Program-made: the position numbers and the translations under genes
The notes under the pieces: model-generated
Database searches by the model: none
Told to the model about the DNA's origin: nothing
Seen by the model: the letters and a program-made list of their open reading frames with translations, nothing else
Shown: in pieces, positions 36,337 to 45,449 of the stretch
Layout: every line of letters begins with the position of its first letter
How positions within the stretch are numbered: position 1 is the stretch's first letter
Assembly (NCBI GenBank): GCA_022764505.1
Contig: JALEQJ010000040.1
Location: forward strand, 53,540 to 117,539
Direction of reading: 5' to 3'
From: Phocaeicola sp.
GTDB taxonomy: Bacteria; Bacteroidota; Bacteroidia; Bacteroidales; Bacteroidaceae
DNA: 64,000 nt

Positions 36337-37602
36337 TTATCTTATTTTGAGGGTGATAATAGCTATTACAGCCAATAATATACTTACAATCCAAAAACGA
36401 ATAGTGATTTTACTCTCGTGGAAAACACGTTTGGGACCTGTTATCAGGTAAGTACAGTTCGTTTCCAACTGGCTTGCTGTAGTACGGAAGTGATCGTGAA
36501 TAGGAGTACGCTTAAAGATACGTTGGCGTACGCCTTTTTTCTTGCCGATCTTAAAATACTGCACTTGAAGCATCACAGAGAGATTTTCTACCAAGAAAAT
36601 TCCACAAAGTATAGGTATCAGCAATTCTTTTCTAATAATAATGGCAAACACCGCAATGATACCACCTATGGTAAGACTTCCGGTATCGCCCATAAACACC
36701 TGAGCCGGATAAGCATTGTACCAAAGGAAACCTACCAAAGCTCCCACAAATGCACAAATAAAGACAACCAATTCTTCCGTACCTGGGATATACATAATGT
36801 TGAGGTAAGAGGCAAATTCTATATGGCTGCTTACATACGCCAAAATTCCCAAAGCCACTCCTATAATAGCAGAGTTTCCTGTAGCCATTCCGTCCATACC
36901 ATCGTTCAGATTAGCACCATTGGACACTGCCGTAACTACAAATATGGTAACTAATACAAAAAGAATCCAGCCTCCCGTTTGTGCATACTCCCCTAGAAAG
37001 GCTGTAAAATCTGCATAATCCAGGTTATTGTTCTTAAAGAAAGGAATAGTACTCTTGGTAGATTTCTCTACGCTTTCCATATGCACTACATGGGTTTGTC
37101 CATTTTTGTGAGTTTCTACGTTTTGTTTTAGCACTACATCCGGACTTAAATAAAGGGTAAGCCCGACGATAAATCCCAAACCTACTTGAGCTATGACCTT
37201 GAACTTACCGTGTAAGCCATCTTTATTCTTCCGAAAAACCTTTATATAATCGTCTGCAAAGCCCAAAACTCCTAACCAAATAGTGGTAATGAGCATAAGT
37301 ATCATATAAACGTTGTGGAGCTTACCAAGTAATAAACATGGTACTAAGATTGCTACTATGATAATAATTCCTCCCATAGTAGGCACACCTAATTTCTTTG
37401 TATTGAAAGGATCAATACTTTCGTCGCGCTGCACTTCTGTTACATTCATACGCTTCATACGCTTGATGAAATGCTCTCCGAAGACGAGCGAAATAAGTAC
37501 CGATAAAATAATAGCCATCAATGCACGGAAAGATACATAGCCGAACATACGTGCCCCTGGCAATCCTACTCTATTGAGTATATCAAAGAGATAATATAAC
37601 AT
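36337..37602 (-). CDS. mraY: Phospho-MurNAc-pentapeptide transferase
   Basis: A 421-aa multi-pass membrane enzyme that makes lipid I by moving phospho-MurNAc-pentapeptide to undecaprenyl phosphate. Catalytic aspartate motifs are visible as GFADDYIKV and NGANLNDGMDGMA, and VFMGDTGSLTIGG follows. It is about 60 residues longer than the E. coli enzyme; the extra part is an insert around residues 145-205 (THVVHMESVEKSTKS region), a feature common in Bacteroidota. It lies between murE and murD with five and three bases between. Confidence 0.96.
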   Translation of the reverse strand: MLYYLFDILNRVGLPGARMFGYVSFRALMAIILSVLISLVFGEHFIKRMKRMNVTEVQRDESIDPFNTKKLGVPTMGGIIIIVAILVPCLLLGKLHNVYMILMLITTIWLGVLGFADDYIKVFRKNKDGLHGKFKVIAQVGLGFIVGLTLYLSPDVVLKQNVETHKNGQTHVVHMESVEKSTKSTIPFFKNNNLDYADFTAFLGEYAQTGGWILFVLVTIFVVTAVSNGANLNDGMDGMATGNSAIIGVALGILAYVSSHIEFASYLNIMYIPGTEELVVFICAFVGALVGFLWYNAYPAQVFMGDTGSLTIGGIIAVFAIIIRKELLIPILCGIFLVENLSVMLQVQYFKIGKKKGVRQRIFKRTPIHDHFRTTASQLETNCTYLITGPKRVFHESKITIRFWIVSILLAVIAIITLKIR

Positions 37603-37607
37603 AGATA

Positions 37608-39068
37608 TTAAACTTGTTCCGATTGGAAGATTTCTTGTAACACTTCTTTATCATCAAAATGATGCTTTATTCCTTTAATCTCTTGATAGTTCTCATGTCC
37701 CTTTCCTGCTACGAGAACCACGTCTCCTGCTTGTGCCAAAAGACAAGCCGTGCGAATAGCTTCTTTTCTATCCACTATGGAGAGTACTCGCTGCTTATCT
37801 CCTTTCTCTACCCCTGCTAACATATCATTGATGATGTCTTGAGGTTCTTCAAAACGTGGATTGTCCGAGGTTATAATCACCCTATCGCTCTGTTTCAGAG
37901 CCGAAGCCGCCATCAGCGGTCGTTTGCCTTTATCTCTGTTTCCTCCTGCCCCTACTACGGCATATACTTGCCCTCTTCCTCTGAGAACTTCTTGTATCGT
38001 ATCCAAAACATTGTCCAAGGCGTCCGGTGTATGTGCATAATCTACTATGGCTGTGTAACCACGAGGAGAGCGCAAGGCATCAAAACGACCGGAAACAGGG
38101 TGCAAAGCACTCAATGCAATCAATGCTTGCTCCGGATCTTCACCCAATAGGCACGCTGTAGCATACACAGCTGTAAGGTTATACGCATTGAATCTTCCTA
38201 TGAAAGGTAGCATTATTTCTTTTCCATTCATCGTGAGAGTCATTCCATCGAAACTATCTTCCAAGACTTTGGTTTTATAATCTGCCATTGTCATCAGCGC
38301 ATAAGTTTTTACGGCAGCTGAAGTATTTTGAGTCATTACACTACCATTGCGATCATCTATATTTGTGAGTGCAAAGGCTGTCTTAGGAAGAGAGTCAAAG
38401 AAAGCTTTCTTTGCTTTGAGATATTGGTCAAAAGTTCCATGATAGTCCAAATGATCTCTGGTAAGATTAGTAAACACGCCACCCGCAAAAGTCAGTCCAC
38501 CTATACGATGTTGTGCTACTGCGTGAGAGCTTACTTCCATAAATACATAACTACAGTCAGCCTCTACCATACGTGCCAACAAGGCATTCAAGCTCACAGC
38601 TTCGGGGGTAGTGTGAGTAGCAGGAACGGCTTCATCGTTTATATAGTTGCAAACGGTAGAAAGCAAGCCTACCTTATATCCTAATCTTCTGAAGAGCTGA
38701 TAAAGCAACGTAGCTATGGTGGTTTTTCCATTTGTACCTGTTATACCCACCAATCGGACTTGGGTGGAAGGATAGCCATAGAAAGCAGTAGCCAGTCTTC
38801 CTACTGCCATTTCTGTACTCTCTACTTGCAAGAAAGTAATATCCGGTGGAAGTGTAGCAGGGAGTTCCTCGCAACAAATAGCTGTAGCTCCCATAGAAAT
38901 AGCCTTTTCTATATATTCGTGTCCGTCTGCTTGCGTACCCCTGATGGCTATAAACAGATTTCCTTCGGATATTTTTCTGGAATCTATTTGTATTCCTGTT
39001 ATAGTTTTATCTATACTGCCGTGTATGCCACGTGTCTGTATATCTTTTATTAGTGCTGAAAGTTTCAT
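37608..39068 (-). CDS. murE: UDP-MurNAc-tripeptide synthetase MurE
   Basis: A 486-aa Mur ligase that adds the third residue, probably meso-diaminopimelate, to the peptide stem. ATP loop [20 protein letters not shown] lies near residue 110; [15 protein letters not shown] and [14 protein letters not shown] are typical of MurE. The DNPR motif ([14 protein letters not shown]) is the signature for diaminopimelate rather than lysine. Length is normal. Co-transcribed with ftsI upstream (three bases) and mraY downstream. Confidence 0.96.
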   Translation of the reverse strand: MKLSALIKDIQTRGIHGSIDKTITGIQIDSRKISEGNLFIAIRGTQADGHEYIEKAISMGATAICCEELPATLPPDITFLQVESTEMAVGRLATAFYGYPSTQVRLVGITGTNGKTTIATLLYQLFRRLGYKVGLLSTVCNYINDEAVPATHTTPEAVSLNALLARMVEADCSYVFMEVSSHAVAQHRIGGLTFAGGVFTNLTRDHLDYHGTFDQYLKAKKAFFDSLPKTAFALTNIDDRNGSVMTQNTSAAVKTYALMTMADYKTKVLEDSFDGMTLTMNGKEIMLPFIGRFNAYNLTAVYATACLLGEDPEQALIALSALHPVSGRFDALRSPRGYTAIVDYAHTPDALDNVLDTIQEVLRGRGQVYAVVGAGGNRDKGKRPLMAASALKQSDRVIITSDNPRFEEPQDIINDMLAGVEKGDKQRVLSIVDRKEAIRTACLLAQAGDVVLVAGKGHENYQEIKGIKHHFDDKEVLQEIFQSEQV

Positions 39069-39071
39069 ACA

Positions 39072-41225
39072 TTAAAGTGAATTCAACGTGAGTTTTATGA
39101 TTGTTCCTTTTTGTACCATAGTTCCTGGAGTTATACTCTGCTGTGTTACCCTACCTACGCCCGATATTTGGACACGTAGTCCTGCCTGTTTCAGTAAGTA
39201 GACAGCATCTTTGGCTCCCATTCCGTGTACATTGGGGACTTTATTTTGTGCATATTGTTTTTCCTTTTGGAGAGTAACGTGTACAGGTGTCCATTGTGGT
39301 TTTCCCCAAACTTCTCCTTTGATATTTAGAAGCGTCTGGCTGTTGGAAGGAACTCCTATGTGCTGCAAAACAAGTGCAGTTTCTTTAAGATCTCCTCTCA
39401 ATACTTGTGGCGTAAATATCGCGGTGCTGTCTTTCGCTTCTTCCAATTTTCCCCTCAACCGGCGGGCATAAAGACGTTCCGATATATTCTTAAACACCGC
39501 TCCAGCCATTAAACCGCCAGAGGGAGAACCTCTGTCTATCACGATAGAGACAAGACAAGTGTATTGTGGAGATTCCGATGGGAAATAACCACAGAAACTT
39601 ACCAAGTGCTGTCTTCCTCCCGACTTATATCCTGCAGCTCCTTGAGAAACTTGAGCCGTACCCGTTTTCCCCGATGCCCGGAAGTGAGGACTATGTGCTG
39701 GTTTTCCCAATCCGTGCTCTACTACACGCTCCAATATCGTTTGTATCTGAGAGATGGTTTTGTCCGAACATATTTTCTCTATCACAACCTGTGGTGGAAA
39801 TTCCTCTATTATTTCTCCAGCTTTGCTCACAGACTTCACAAATAGAGGTTTCATCATCGTACCATTATTGGCTATGGCATTGTAGAAGTTCAGTATGTAC
39901 ACAGGCGGTACTTGCGTACCATAACCTATACTCATCCACGGTAACGTAGTTTTTGCGAAATACTGCTCTTTAGGACCTCTGATAACAGGTTTGGCTTCGC
40001 CTTGAAAACCTAAATTCAAAGGAACTCCCATTCCCATACGTTTCAGTCCGTCTATAAATTTTTGCGGATTATGCTTATAATGATCATCTATGATTTTTGA
40101 AACTACGATATTGGAAGAAACTTCTATCCCTTTCGTTACCGTAATGCTTCCAAATCCCCCTTTATAATAGTTCCAGTCTCTCATTTGACTGCCATACATA
40201 TTCATAATACCGGAACCTGTATCTACAACATCGTCCGGTGTTGTATAACCATCTTCCAATGCCACCATAATAGAAGCGGTCTTAAAGGTAGAGCCCGGCT
40301 CCATAAGACTGCTGAGAGCTATATTGTTCGCCTCTGTATAATTCCCTTGACTGTTCCTCAACAGGTTTACATTGGCTAGAATTTCTCCCGTTTTCACGTC
40401 CATAACCATCGCTACGCCAGACACAGCCCCTATTTCTTTTACTTTGTCCATAAGAGCTTTCTCTGCTATGTCTTGTACATCTACATTGATGGTAGTTACG
40501 ATGTCATAACCATCTATCGCTTTTCTGTCTGTAATTTCTACCCTACGTCTATTGATTTGTTCGTAGTGCATAACTCCATCTACCCCCCGAAGAAGACTAT
40601 CGTAAGTAAGCTCCAATCCATTCTTTGCACCCAAGGATTGATCCGGAAACAGATCTCCGAGGGTACGTTCAGCCAAGCTGCCGAATGGTTTCTTACGATT
40701 GTTCGAAGGCTCTGCTATCACTCCTCCTCTATTGGGCGATAAGCTCAGGACAGGAAGTTTCCGAACTTCTTTATATTGTAGATAAGAAACTCTATAAGGA
40801 TAGAGTGGGTAATAACGTTTTTGCTTGGAAGTACGTCCTTTCAATAGGTGTTGTTTGAAGTATTGTGTACTCTTATCGGGGAATATTTTATTAAGTCCTG
40901 TCGCTATTTCGTTGATATCCGCCCATAATGTAGAGTCTTTTTCTTTCGTTCCTGCTCCCAAGTCTATGAACAGTTTGTATTCAGGCAAACTACTTGCCAT
41001 CAGCTTACCATCGCTGGAAATGATGTTTCCACGCATAGGTTTCAGTGGCTGACTGGGGCTTTGCTGTCTTGCAGATACTTCTCTCCAATAGCTTCCTTCT
41101 ATCACAGAAATCCAAAAACCTTTGGTTAAAACTACAGCCCCCATCAGAAAGAAGATACCGATGAATCCGCCAAATACCCAAATGGCTCTATCCTTGATTG
41201 GATTTTTTCTCTTGCCTTTGTTCAT
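39072..41225 (-). CDS. ftsI: Division transpeptidase FtsI (PBP3) with PASTA domain
   Basis: A 717-aa class B penicillin-binding protein. One membrane anchor lies near residues 10-35 (IWVFGGFIGIFFLMGAVVL). The transpeptidase has SLMEPGSTFKTAS with the catalytic serine, SSNIV as the SxN motif and ASGKTGTAQV as the KTG motif. A PASTA domain ends the protein (VPNVHGMGAKDAVYLLKQAG). It cross-links septal peptidoglycan with FtsW. The start overlaps the FtsL-like gene by four bases (ATGA), so they are coupled. Confidence 0.95.
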   Translation of the reverse strand: MNKGKRKNPIKDRAIWVFGGFIGIFFLMGAVVLTKGFWISVIEGSYWREVSARQQSPSQPLKPMRGNIISSDGKLMASSLPEYKLFIDLGAGTKEKDSTLWADINEIATGLNKIFPDKSTQYFKQHLLKGRTSKQKRYYPLYPYRVSYLQYKEVRKLPVLSLSPNRGGVIAEPSNNRKKPFGSLAERTLGDLFPDQSLGAKNGLELTYDSLLRGVDGVMHYEQINRRRVEITDRKAIDGYDIVTTINVDVQDIAEKALMDKVKEIGAVSGVAMVMDVKTGEILANVNLLRNSQGNYTEANNIALSSLMEPGSTFKTASIMVALEDGYTTPDDVVDTGSGIMNMYGSQMRDWNYYKGGFGSITVTKGIEVSSNIVVSKIIDDHYKHNPQKFIDGLKRMGMGVPLNLGFQGEAKPVIRGPKEQYFAKTTLPWMSIGYGTQVPPVYILNFYNAIANNGTMMKPLFVKSVSKAGEIIEEFPPQVVIEKICSDKTISQIQTILERVVEHGLGKPAHSPHFRASGKTGTAQVSQGAAGYKSGGRQHLVSFCGYFPSESPQYTCLVSIVIDRGSPSGGLMAGAVFKNISERLYARRLRGKLEEAKDSTAIFTPQVLRGDLKETALVLQHIGVPSNSQTLLNIKGEVWGKPQWTPVHVTLQKEKQYAQNKVPNVHGMGAKDAVYLLKQAGLRVQISGVGRVTQQSITPGTMVQKGTIIKLTLNSL

Positions 41226-41578
41226 TTCTTCTCCGTTTTTATGACGTAAGGTGGCTGATTGGGAACTTTCAGTCCGTTCTCTGTATCGCCTATATAATCT
41301 TCCAATTTAGATTGACGGGTACGCACCGTAAGCTCGGAGCTAACAGACAGAGCTTCGTAACGTGCGTCCAAGCGTTCTTTCTTCAACTTGTCTATCTCTA
41401 CGATTTTTCGTTGCATACTGTATCTATTATGTACGTAGTGCATAAGCATTAAAAACACCACAAGCAGCAACAATCTATTTCTCTTTACAAACTCCACATT
41501 GAGGAACTCTCCTATGAAGATATTGCGTATCGTTGCCCACCTGTTTTTCTTCGGCGTATTTTCTTGGGTTGTTTCCAT
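41222..41578 (-). CDS. ftsL: FtsL-like division protein
   Basis: A 118-aa single-pass protein with a hydrophobic segment at about residues 36-52 (RLLLLVVFLMLMHYVHN) followed by a coiled-coil-like stretch (KIVEIDKLKKERLDARYEAL). Size, topology and position between rsmH and ftsI match FtsL, which links FtsQ/FtsB to the FtsWI synthase. Sequence conservation in this family is low, so the call rests on context and topology. Confidence 0.8.
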   Translation of the reverse strand: METTQENTPKKNRWATIRNIFIGEFLNVEFVKRNRLLLLVVFLMLMHYVHNRYSMQRKIVEIDKLKKERLDARYEALSVSSELTVRTRQSKLEDYIGDTENGLKVPNQPPYVIKTEKK

Positions 41579-41580
41579 TT

Positions 41581-42498
41581 TTATATCTTTTCTGCCACTC
41601 GCAGTTTGGCACTGCGTGAGCGTGGGTTATGTGCTTGTTCTGTTTCTGTAGGCAAAATCACTTTATTCTGTACAGGACGAAGAGGTGCAAAACTTCTACC
41701 ATAAAAGTCTTTTTCTACTACACCGTCTACATTTCCTGTTTTCATGATATTCTTCACAATACGGTCTTCCAATGAATGATACGTAATCACCACCAATCTG
41801 CCACCGGGAGCCAACAACTCTATGGCTGCCTGCAGCATCTCACGGAGGGCTTCCATTTCTTCGTTTACCTCTATACGCAATGCCTGAAAAACTTTGGCAA
41901 GTTCTTTCTTTTCTCTTTCTCTACCGAAGAGAGGCTGTATAAGTTCCAAAAACTCTCCTATTCTTTCTATAGGCTTTTCCGCACGTGCTTTTACCAGTAC
42001 AGAGGCTATCTTTCTACTGTTTTTCAGCTCTCCATAGAGATAAAATATCCTTGCCAAATCTTCTTCTGCATAAGTATTGATAATTTGCGCTGCTGTCTGT
42101 GTAGCACGTTGGTTCATACGCATATCCAGTGGAGCATCAAACCGAAAAGAAAAACCACGATCCGCTTCGTCCAAGTGGTGAGAAGAAACTCCAAGATCTG
42201 CCAGCAATCCATCTATCTCCTCCACTCCATAATAACGCATAAAGTTTTTCAGATAACGGAAATTACTTCTTACAAAGGTAAAACGAGCATCATTTTGAGG
42301 AATGTTTCGTTCTGCATCTGCATCCTGATCAAAAGAAAAAAGTCGGCTGTGGAATCCCATTCTGCTTAATATTTCTTTGGAATGTCCTCCTCCACCGAAG
42401 GTTACATCTACATAAGTACCTCCGTCTTGCAGTCCTAACCCTTCCATACATTCTCCCAATAATACCGGAATATGATATATCGCACCTCCTGAATTCAT
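41581..42498 (-). CDS. rsmH: 16S rRNA (cytosine-1402-N4) methyltransferase
   Basis: A 305-aa methyltransferase (formerly MraW) starting MNSGGAIYHIPVLLGECMEG. AdoMet motif YVDVTFGGGGHS, then LLADLGVSSHHLDEADRGFS and ALRIEVNEEMEAL, and the late VVITYHSLEDRIVK motif are all present. It methylates C1402 of 16S rRNA. It is the first gene of this dcw cluster; the usual mraZ is not found upstream, where 42499-42814 holds no gene. The FtsL-like gene follows by two bases. Confidence 0.96.
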   Translation of the reverse strand: MNSGGAIYHIPVLLGECMEGLGLQDGGTYVDVTFGGGGHSKEILSRMGFHSRLFSFDQDADAERNIPQNDARFTFVRSNFRYLKNFMRYYGVEEIDGLLADLGVSSHHLDEADRGFSFRFDAPLDMRMNQRATQTAAQIINTYAEEDLARIFYLYGELKNSRKIASVLVKARAEKPIERIGEFLELIQPLFGREREKKELAKVFQALRIEVNEEMEALREMLQAAIELLAPGGRLVVITYHSLEDRIVKNIMKTGNVDGVVEKDFYGRSFAPLRPVQNKVILPTETEQAHNPRSRSAKLRVAEKI

Positions 42499-42814
42499 CT
42501 AATTTTAGTTTTCCTCTATTGCTTCGTTATGCCTTTTATACCTGCTTAGAATAGCTTCCTATACTTAGAGCTATAATCGGTGTAAAGTTACGCTTTTCTC
42601 TATATATAAAAACTATGCTTTGCCTTAAAACTGTAGTGTGAGTTACCAACAGAGATACACAGCGCGCACAAAGACACTTCACTGAACAGAACTACCCTAC
42701 TCTATATCCCCAAAGAAAAATGATGCGCCCTCTCTCTGAAAATCTTTCTGTCTTCATAGGTAGAAACGCATCATTCCTTCTCGGTACGTAAGTTCTATAG
42801 TGTAACTTACATCA
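42499..42814. other. Gap upstream of rsmH, no mraZ
   Basis: About 316 bases with no gene. A TAACTTTA sequence on the minus strand near 42583-42590 could be a weak -7 box for the dcw operon. No MraZ-box-like repeats (TGGGA) are visible. Confidence 0.4.
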
Positions 42815-42910
42815 CTACACCCTCATAGCAGCTCCTCCTAAGGCTCCCAAAATAGCAGAAGCAACTGCAATAAGCACTTTCAAAATCAAGTTCAATTTGT
42901 TGTTTTTCAT
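42815..42910 (-). CDS. Smalltalk-type micro-protein, 31 aa
   Basis: A 31-codon ORF reading MKNNKLNLILKVLIAVASAI then LGALGGAAMRV. It has a short basic start, one hydrophobic helix and a small-residue tail. Size, pattern and position (100 bases downstream of an HU-type gene on the same strand) match the smalltalk family of Bacteroidota, which is regularly found beside HU-like genes, often with an amidase. Function is unknown; a single-helix membrane peptide is likely. No amidase gene follows here. Confidence 0.7.
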   Translation of the reverse strand: MKNNKLNLILKVLIAVASAILGALGGAAMRV

Positions 42911-43009
42911 AGTTTTTCGGTATTAAGGTAAATAATTGGTTGGAATTTGCTTTTGTTTTCTCATATATAGAGAGGTGGTACCCCCTCCCTATACATTGAA
43001 GAGTACAGA

Positions 43010-43453
43010 TTAGCTACCTAAGCTATTTTCTTCCGCTTCGGTTTTAGTTTTATCGTATCGGAGACATTTTACGCCTTCCATCAGATTTCTCTTTGCGATG
43101 GTACGATCTGCATTTCTCACACCCGCAGGAATGAATCTCACAAAAAGTTTAGCAGTCTGCGAGTTAACCTCGTCTGCAGTAGCCACTCCACTCTTCGGAT
43201 TTTTCATAGACAAACGGAACGTACCCAGCCCGTCCAATGTTACACTTTGTGAATTGCACAAATACCTATTCATTACAGTAACAAGGTTGTCTATTGTGTT
43301 CTTCACATCACCTGTAGAGAGAGAAGAGAGTTGGGCTATCTCTTTGGCTATAGTGTCCGTTTTCACATTACTGGTTATAACTACCTGTGGATAAAACTTC
43401 ACTTCTTCCTTCTTCAAAGGATTCTTTCTTTTTTGCGCTTTGTACAGTAACAT
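43010..43453 (-). CDS. HU-family (HU-related) DNA-binding protein
   Basis: A 147-aa protein started at ATG 43453 (MLLYKAQKRKNPLKKEEVKF). The HU/IHF-like fold covers about residues 25-120: IAKEIAQLSSLSTGDVKNTID helices, then VTLDGLGTFRLSM leading into the beta arm. A charged tail (YDKTKTEAEENSLGS) follows. The longer N-terminus and tail mark the Bacteroidota HU-related subfamily rather than canonical HU. It would bend DNA in the nucleoid; specificity is unknown. A good promoter lies at 43514-43543. Confidence 0.87.
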   Translation of the reverse strand: MLLYKAQKRKNPLKKEEVKFYPQVVITSNVKTDTIAKEIAQLSSLSTGDVKNTIDNLVTVMNRYLCNSQSVTLDGLGTFRLSMKNPKSGVATADEVNSQTAKLFVRFIPAGVRNADRTIAKRNLMEGVKCLRYDKTKTEAEENSLGS

Positions 43454-43513
43454 AATTCTTAAATTAAAAGTTCTCAAATAAGGTTCTTTCTATAGATAAG
43501 CTTAACTACACTG

Positions 43514-43543
43514 CAAATGTATCTCAGAAAATTTATTCACAAA
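43514..43543 (-). promoter_or_regulatory. Promoter of the HU-related gene
   Basis: On the minus strand TTTG (43543-43540), an 18-base spacer, then TACATTTG (43521-43514), an exact TAnnTTTG box, about 60 bases before ATG 43453. Confidence 0.65.
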
Positions 43544-43842
43544 ATAAAAACATCACATTCATCTTAATCATATGATTTTATTGGAACGAGGAATGAAGAA
43601 ATAACCCTCACAGACTATCTTTTCTACTGCGTCATCACTACACACCCAAAACTTCTTATTCACTTGTATCTCACAACAAGAATTGCCGGTTTTAGCATAT
43701 TCACAACCGAATCTGTACGATTACGACATTTCCTCCACACCATATAAACATATCCAATGACACAATTCACGACAATAGTACCAACAGAGATTCCCTCTTG
43801 CCCGATATTACCACACAAAACTCATAAAACCACAAAGAAAAG

Positions 43843-43873
43843 TTTGGTACTTAGGAAGTTCTATATATCTTTG
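43843..43873 (+). promoter_or_regulatory. Promoter of rpsO
   Basis: TTTG at 43843-43846, a 19-base spacer, then TATCTTTG at 43866-43873: a full consensus Bacteroidota promoter. The rpsO ATG follows 43 bases later. Confidence 0.85.
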
Positions 43874-43916
43874 CACCGCAATAAACGTAATATAAACCAA
43901 AATCAAAGTCCGAATT

Positions 43917-44186
43917 ATGTATTTAGACGCAGCTAAAAAGAAGGAAATCTTTGAAAAGTACGGAAAGTCTAACACTGACACCGGCTCTCCTGAAGCTCAA
44001 GTGGCATTGTTTTCATACCGTATTTCTCACCTGACTGAGCACCTTAAGCTCAACAGAAAAGATTATAGTACTGAAAGAGCTTTGACTACATTGGTAGGTA
44101 AACGTCGTGCATTGCTCAATTATTTGAAAGATCGCGACATTGAACGTTACCGTGCCATCGTTAAGGAACTTGGATTGCGTAAGTAA
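43917..44186 (+). CDS. rpsO: 30S ribosomal protein S15
   Basis: An 89-aa protein with the S15 pattern: TGSPEAQVALFSYRISHLTE, LKLNRKDYSTERALTTLVGK and RRALLNYLKDRDIERYRAI. S15 binds 16S rRNA early in assembly of the small subunit platform. Length is standard. It is monocistronic, with a consensus promoter at 43843 and a strong terminator at 44211. pnp, its neighbour in many genomes, is not next to it. Confidence 0.98.
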   Translation: MYLDAAKKKEIFEKYGKSNTDTGSPEAQVALFSYRISHLTEHLKLNRKDYSTERALTTLVGKRRALLNYLKDRDIERYRAIVKELGLRK

Positions 44187-44210
44187 TCTCCACCTTAAGG
44201 TAGACAAACG

Positions 44211-44252
44211 AAAAAGAAGCGAGCAGGATTTTCATCTTGCTCGCTTCTTTTT
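44211..44252. terminator. Terminator after rpsO, also facing the ddl operon
   Basis: A 15-bp stem, 44211-44225 with 44238-44252 (core AGAAGCGAGCA), with a T run on the plus strand and an A run opposite, so it may serve both converging units. Confidence 0.85.
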
Positions 44253-44272
44253 TTATTCGGAAACCCTCCACT

Positions 44273-44443
44273 CTACTTCTTGAGCGATTTATATACGGGA
44301 ATAAATACCAAGGCACCGGACATAAGTATGGTTACTATGAGCATTCCGTCTACACGAGGGGCAGAGGTTATCACCACTGCACAAAGGCTCACCCAAGCCA
44401 AAACAAAGAGGATACACTGTAATTTACTGAGTGGTCTTTTCAT
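44273..44443 (-). CDS. Small two-helix membrane protein after ddl, 56 aa
   Basis: A 56-codon ORF starting at ATG 44443, 12 bases downstream of the ddl stop on the same strand. It starts MKRPLSKLQCILFVLAWVSL, has a short loop (SAPRVDG) and a second helix (MLIVTILMSGALVFIPVY), and ends KSLKK. The two hydrophobic helices and the operon position support a real membrane protein. I do not recognise a named family, and the function is unknown. Confidence 0.65.
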   Translation of the reverse strand: MKRPLSKLQCILFVLAWVSLCAVVITSAPRVDGMLIVTILMSGALVFIPVYKSLKK

Positions 44444-44454
44444 CTTCTACGTTT

Positions 44455-45435
44455 TTAAGAGGGTAAAAAAGCGTCTTCTATGATATCCGTCATCACCTCT
44501 TTAATATCTAAACCCGCAGCACGGACTTGCTGTGGTATAAAGCTGGTAGCTGTCATTCCCGGTGTTGTGTTTACCTCCAGCATATTGATCACATCTCCTG
44601 CCGTGATGATGTAGTCTACACGGATAATACCCTTACACTTCAGAATATCATAGATGAGTGAGGTGAGTTTCTGTACACGTGCAGTAACTTCTTCCGATAG
44701 ACGAGCCGGAGTTATTTCTGTTACCTCTCCATTGTATTTGGCATTGAAATCAAAGAATTCATTCTTGCTAACCACTTCTGTAATAGGTAGCACCACTTCT
44801 TTACCTTTCACCTTATAGCAACCATTGGCTATTTCCGTACCGTCCATAAAAGCTTCTACCATCACATCGTCCGATTCTGCAAAGGCAGTTTCCAGAGCCG
44901 GACGAATTTCTTCTACCGTCTTTACTTTGGTTACTCCGAAACTGGATCCACTGGCATTGGGCTTGATAAAGCAAGGTAGTCCTATGGTGTCTATGATGTC
45001 TTGCTCCGAGATGCTTTGTCTTCTATTTACTACAAGAGATTCTGCCACTTTCAGACCTAAACTCTTGAGGTATTGGTTTAAGTGAAACTTACTAAAGGTA
45101 AGTGCGGAAACAAGTACATCACAAGTAGAATAAGGCAAACCTATCAGTTCAAAATAACCTTGCAAAATACCATTTTCTCCGGGCGTCCCGTGAATAGTGA
45201 TGTAAGCAAAGTCCGGACGTATGCGCTCTCCATTTGCTACGAAACTGAAATCATTTTTATCTATAGGCGCATTTCCTTCCGGCAAAACTGCTTCCCATTT
45301 CTCCTTGCTAAGCTCTACGAGATAGATGTCGTATTTATCCGCATCTATAAAGGAACGTATACCCTCTGCACTCTTCATAGAAACAGCGTGTTCCGAAGAG
45401 TCGCCTCCTGCTATGATGGCTATTTTTCTTTTCAT
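44455..45435 (-). CDS. ddl: D-alanine--D-alanine ligase
   Basis: A 326-aa ATP-grasp ligase that joins two D-alanines for the peptidoglycan stem. Marks are IAIIAGGDSSEHAVSMKSAE, TIHGTPGENGILQGYFELIG, CFIKPNASGSSFGVTKV, and IIRVDYIITAGDVINMLEVN, where Asp, Glu and Asn bind magnesium. Length is normal. It is the last but one gene of a minus-strand run after the PASTA protein and the pseudouridine synthase, with 14 bases to the latter. Confidence 0.95.
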   Translation of the reverse strand: MKRKIAIIAGGDSSEHAVSMKSAEGIRSFIDADKYDIYLVELSKEKWEAVLPEGNAPIDKNDFSFVANGERIRPDFAYITIHGTPGENGILQGYFELIGLPYSTCDVLVSALTFSKFHLNQYLKSLGLKVAESLVVNRRQSISEQDIIDTIGLPCFIKPNASGSSFGVTKVKTVEEIRPALETAFAESDDVMVEAFMDGTEIANGCYKVKGKEVVLPITEVVSKNEFFDFNAKYNGEVTEITPARLSEEVTARVQKLTSLIYDILKCKGIIRVDYIITAGDVINMLEVNTTPGMTATSFIPQQVRAAGLDIKEVMTDIIEDAFLPS

Positions 45436-45449
45436 AATCTGTATGATGT

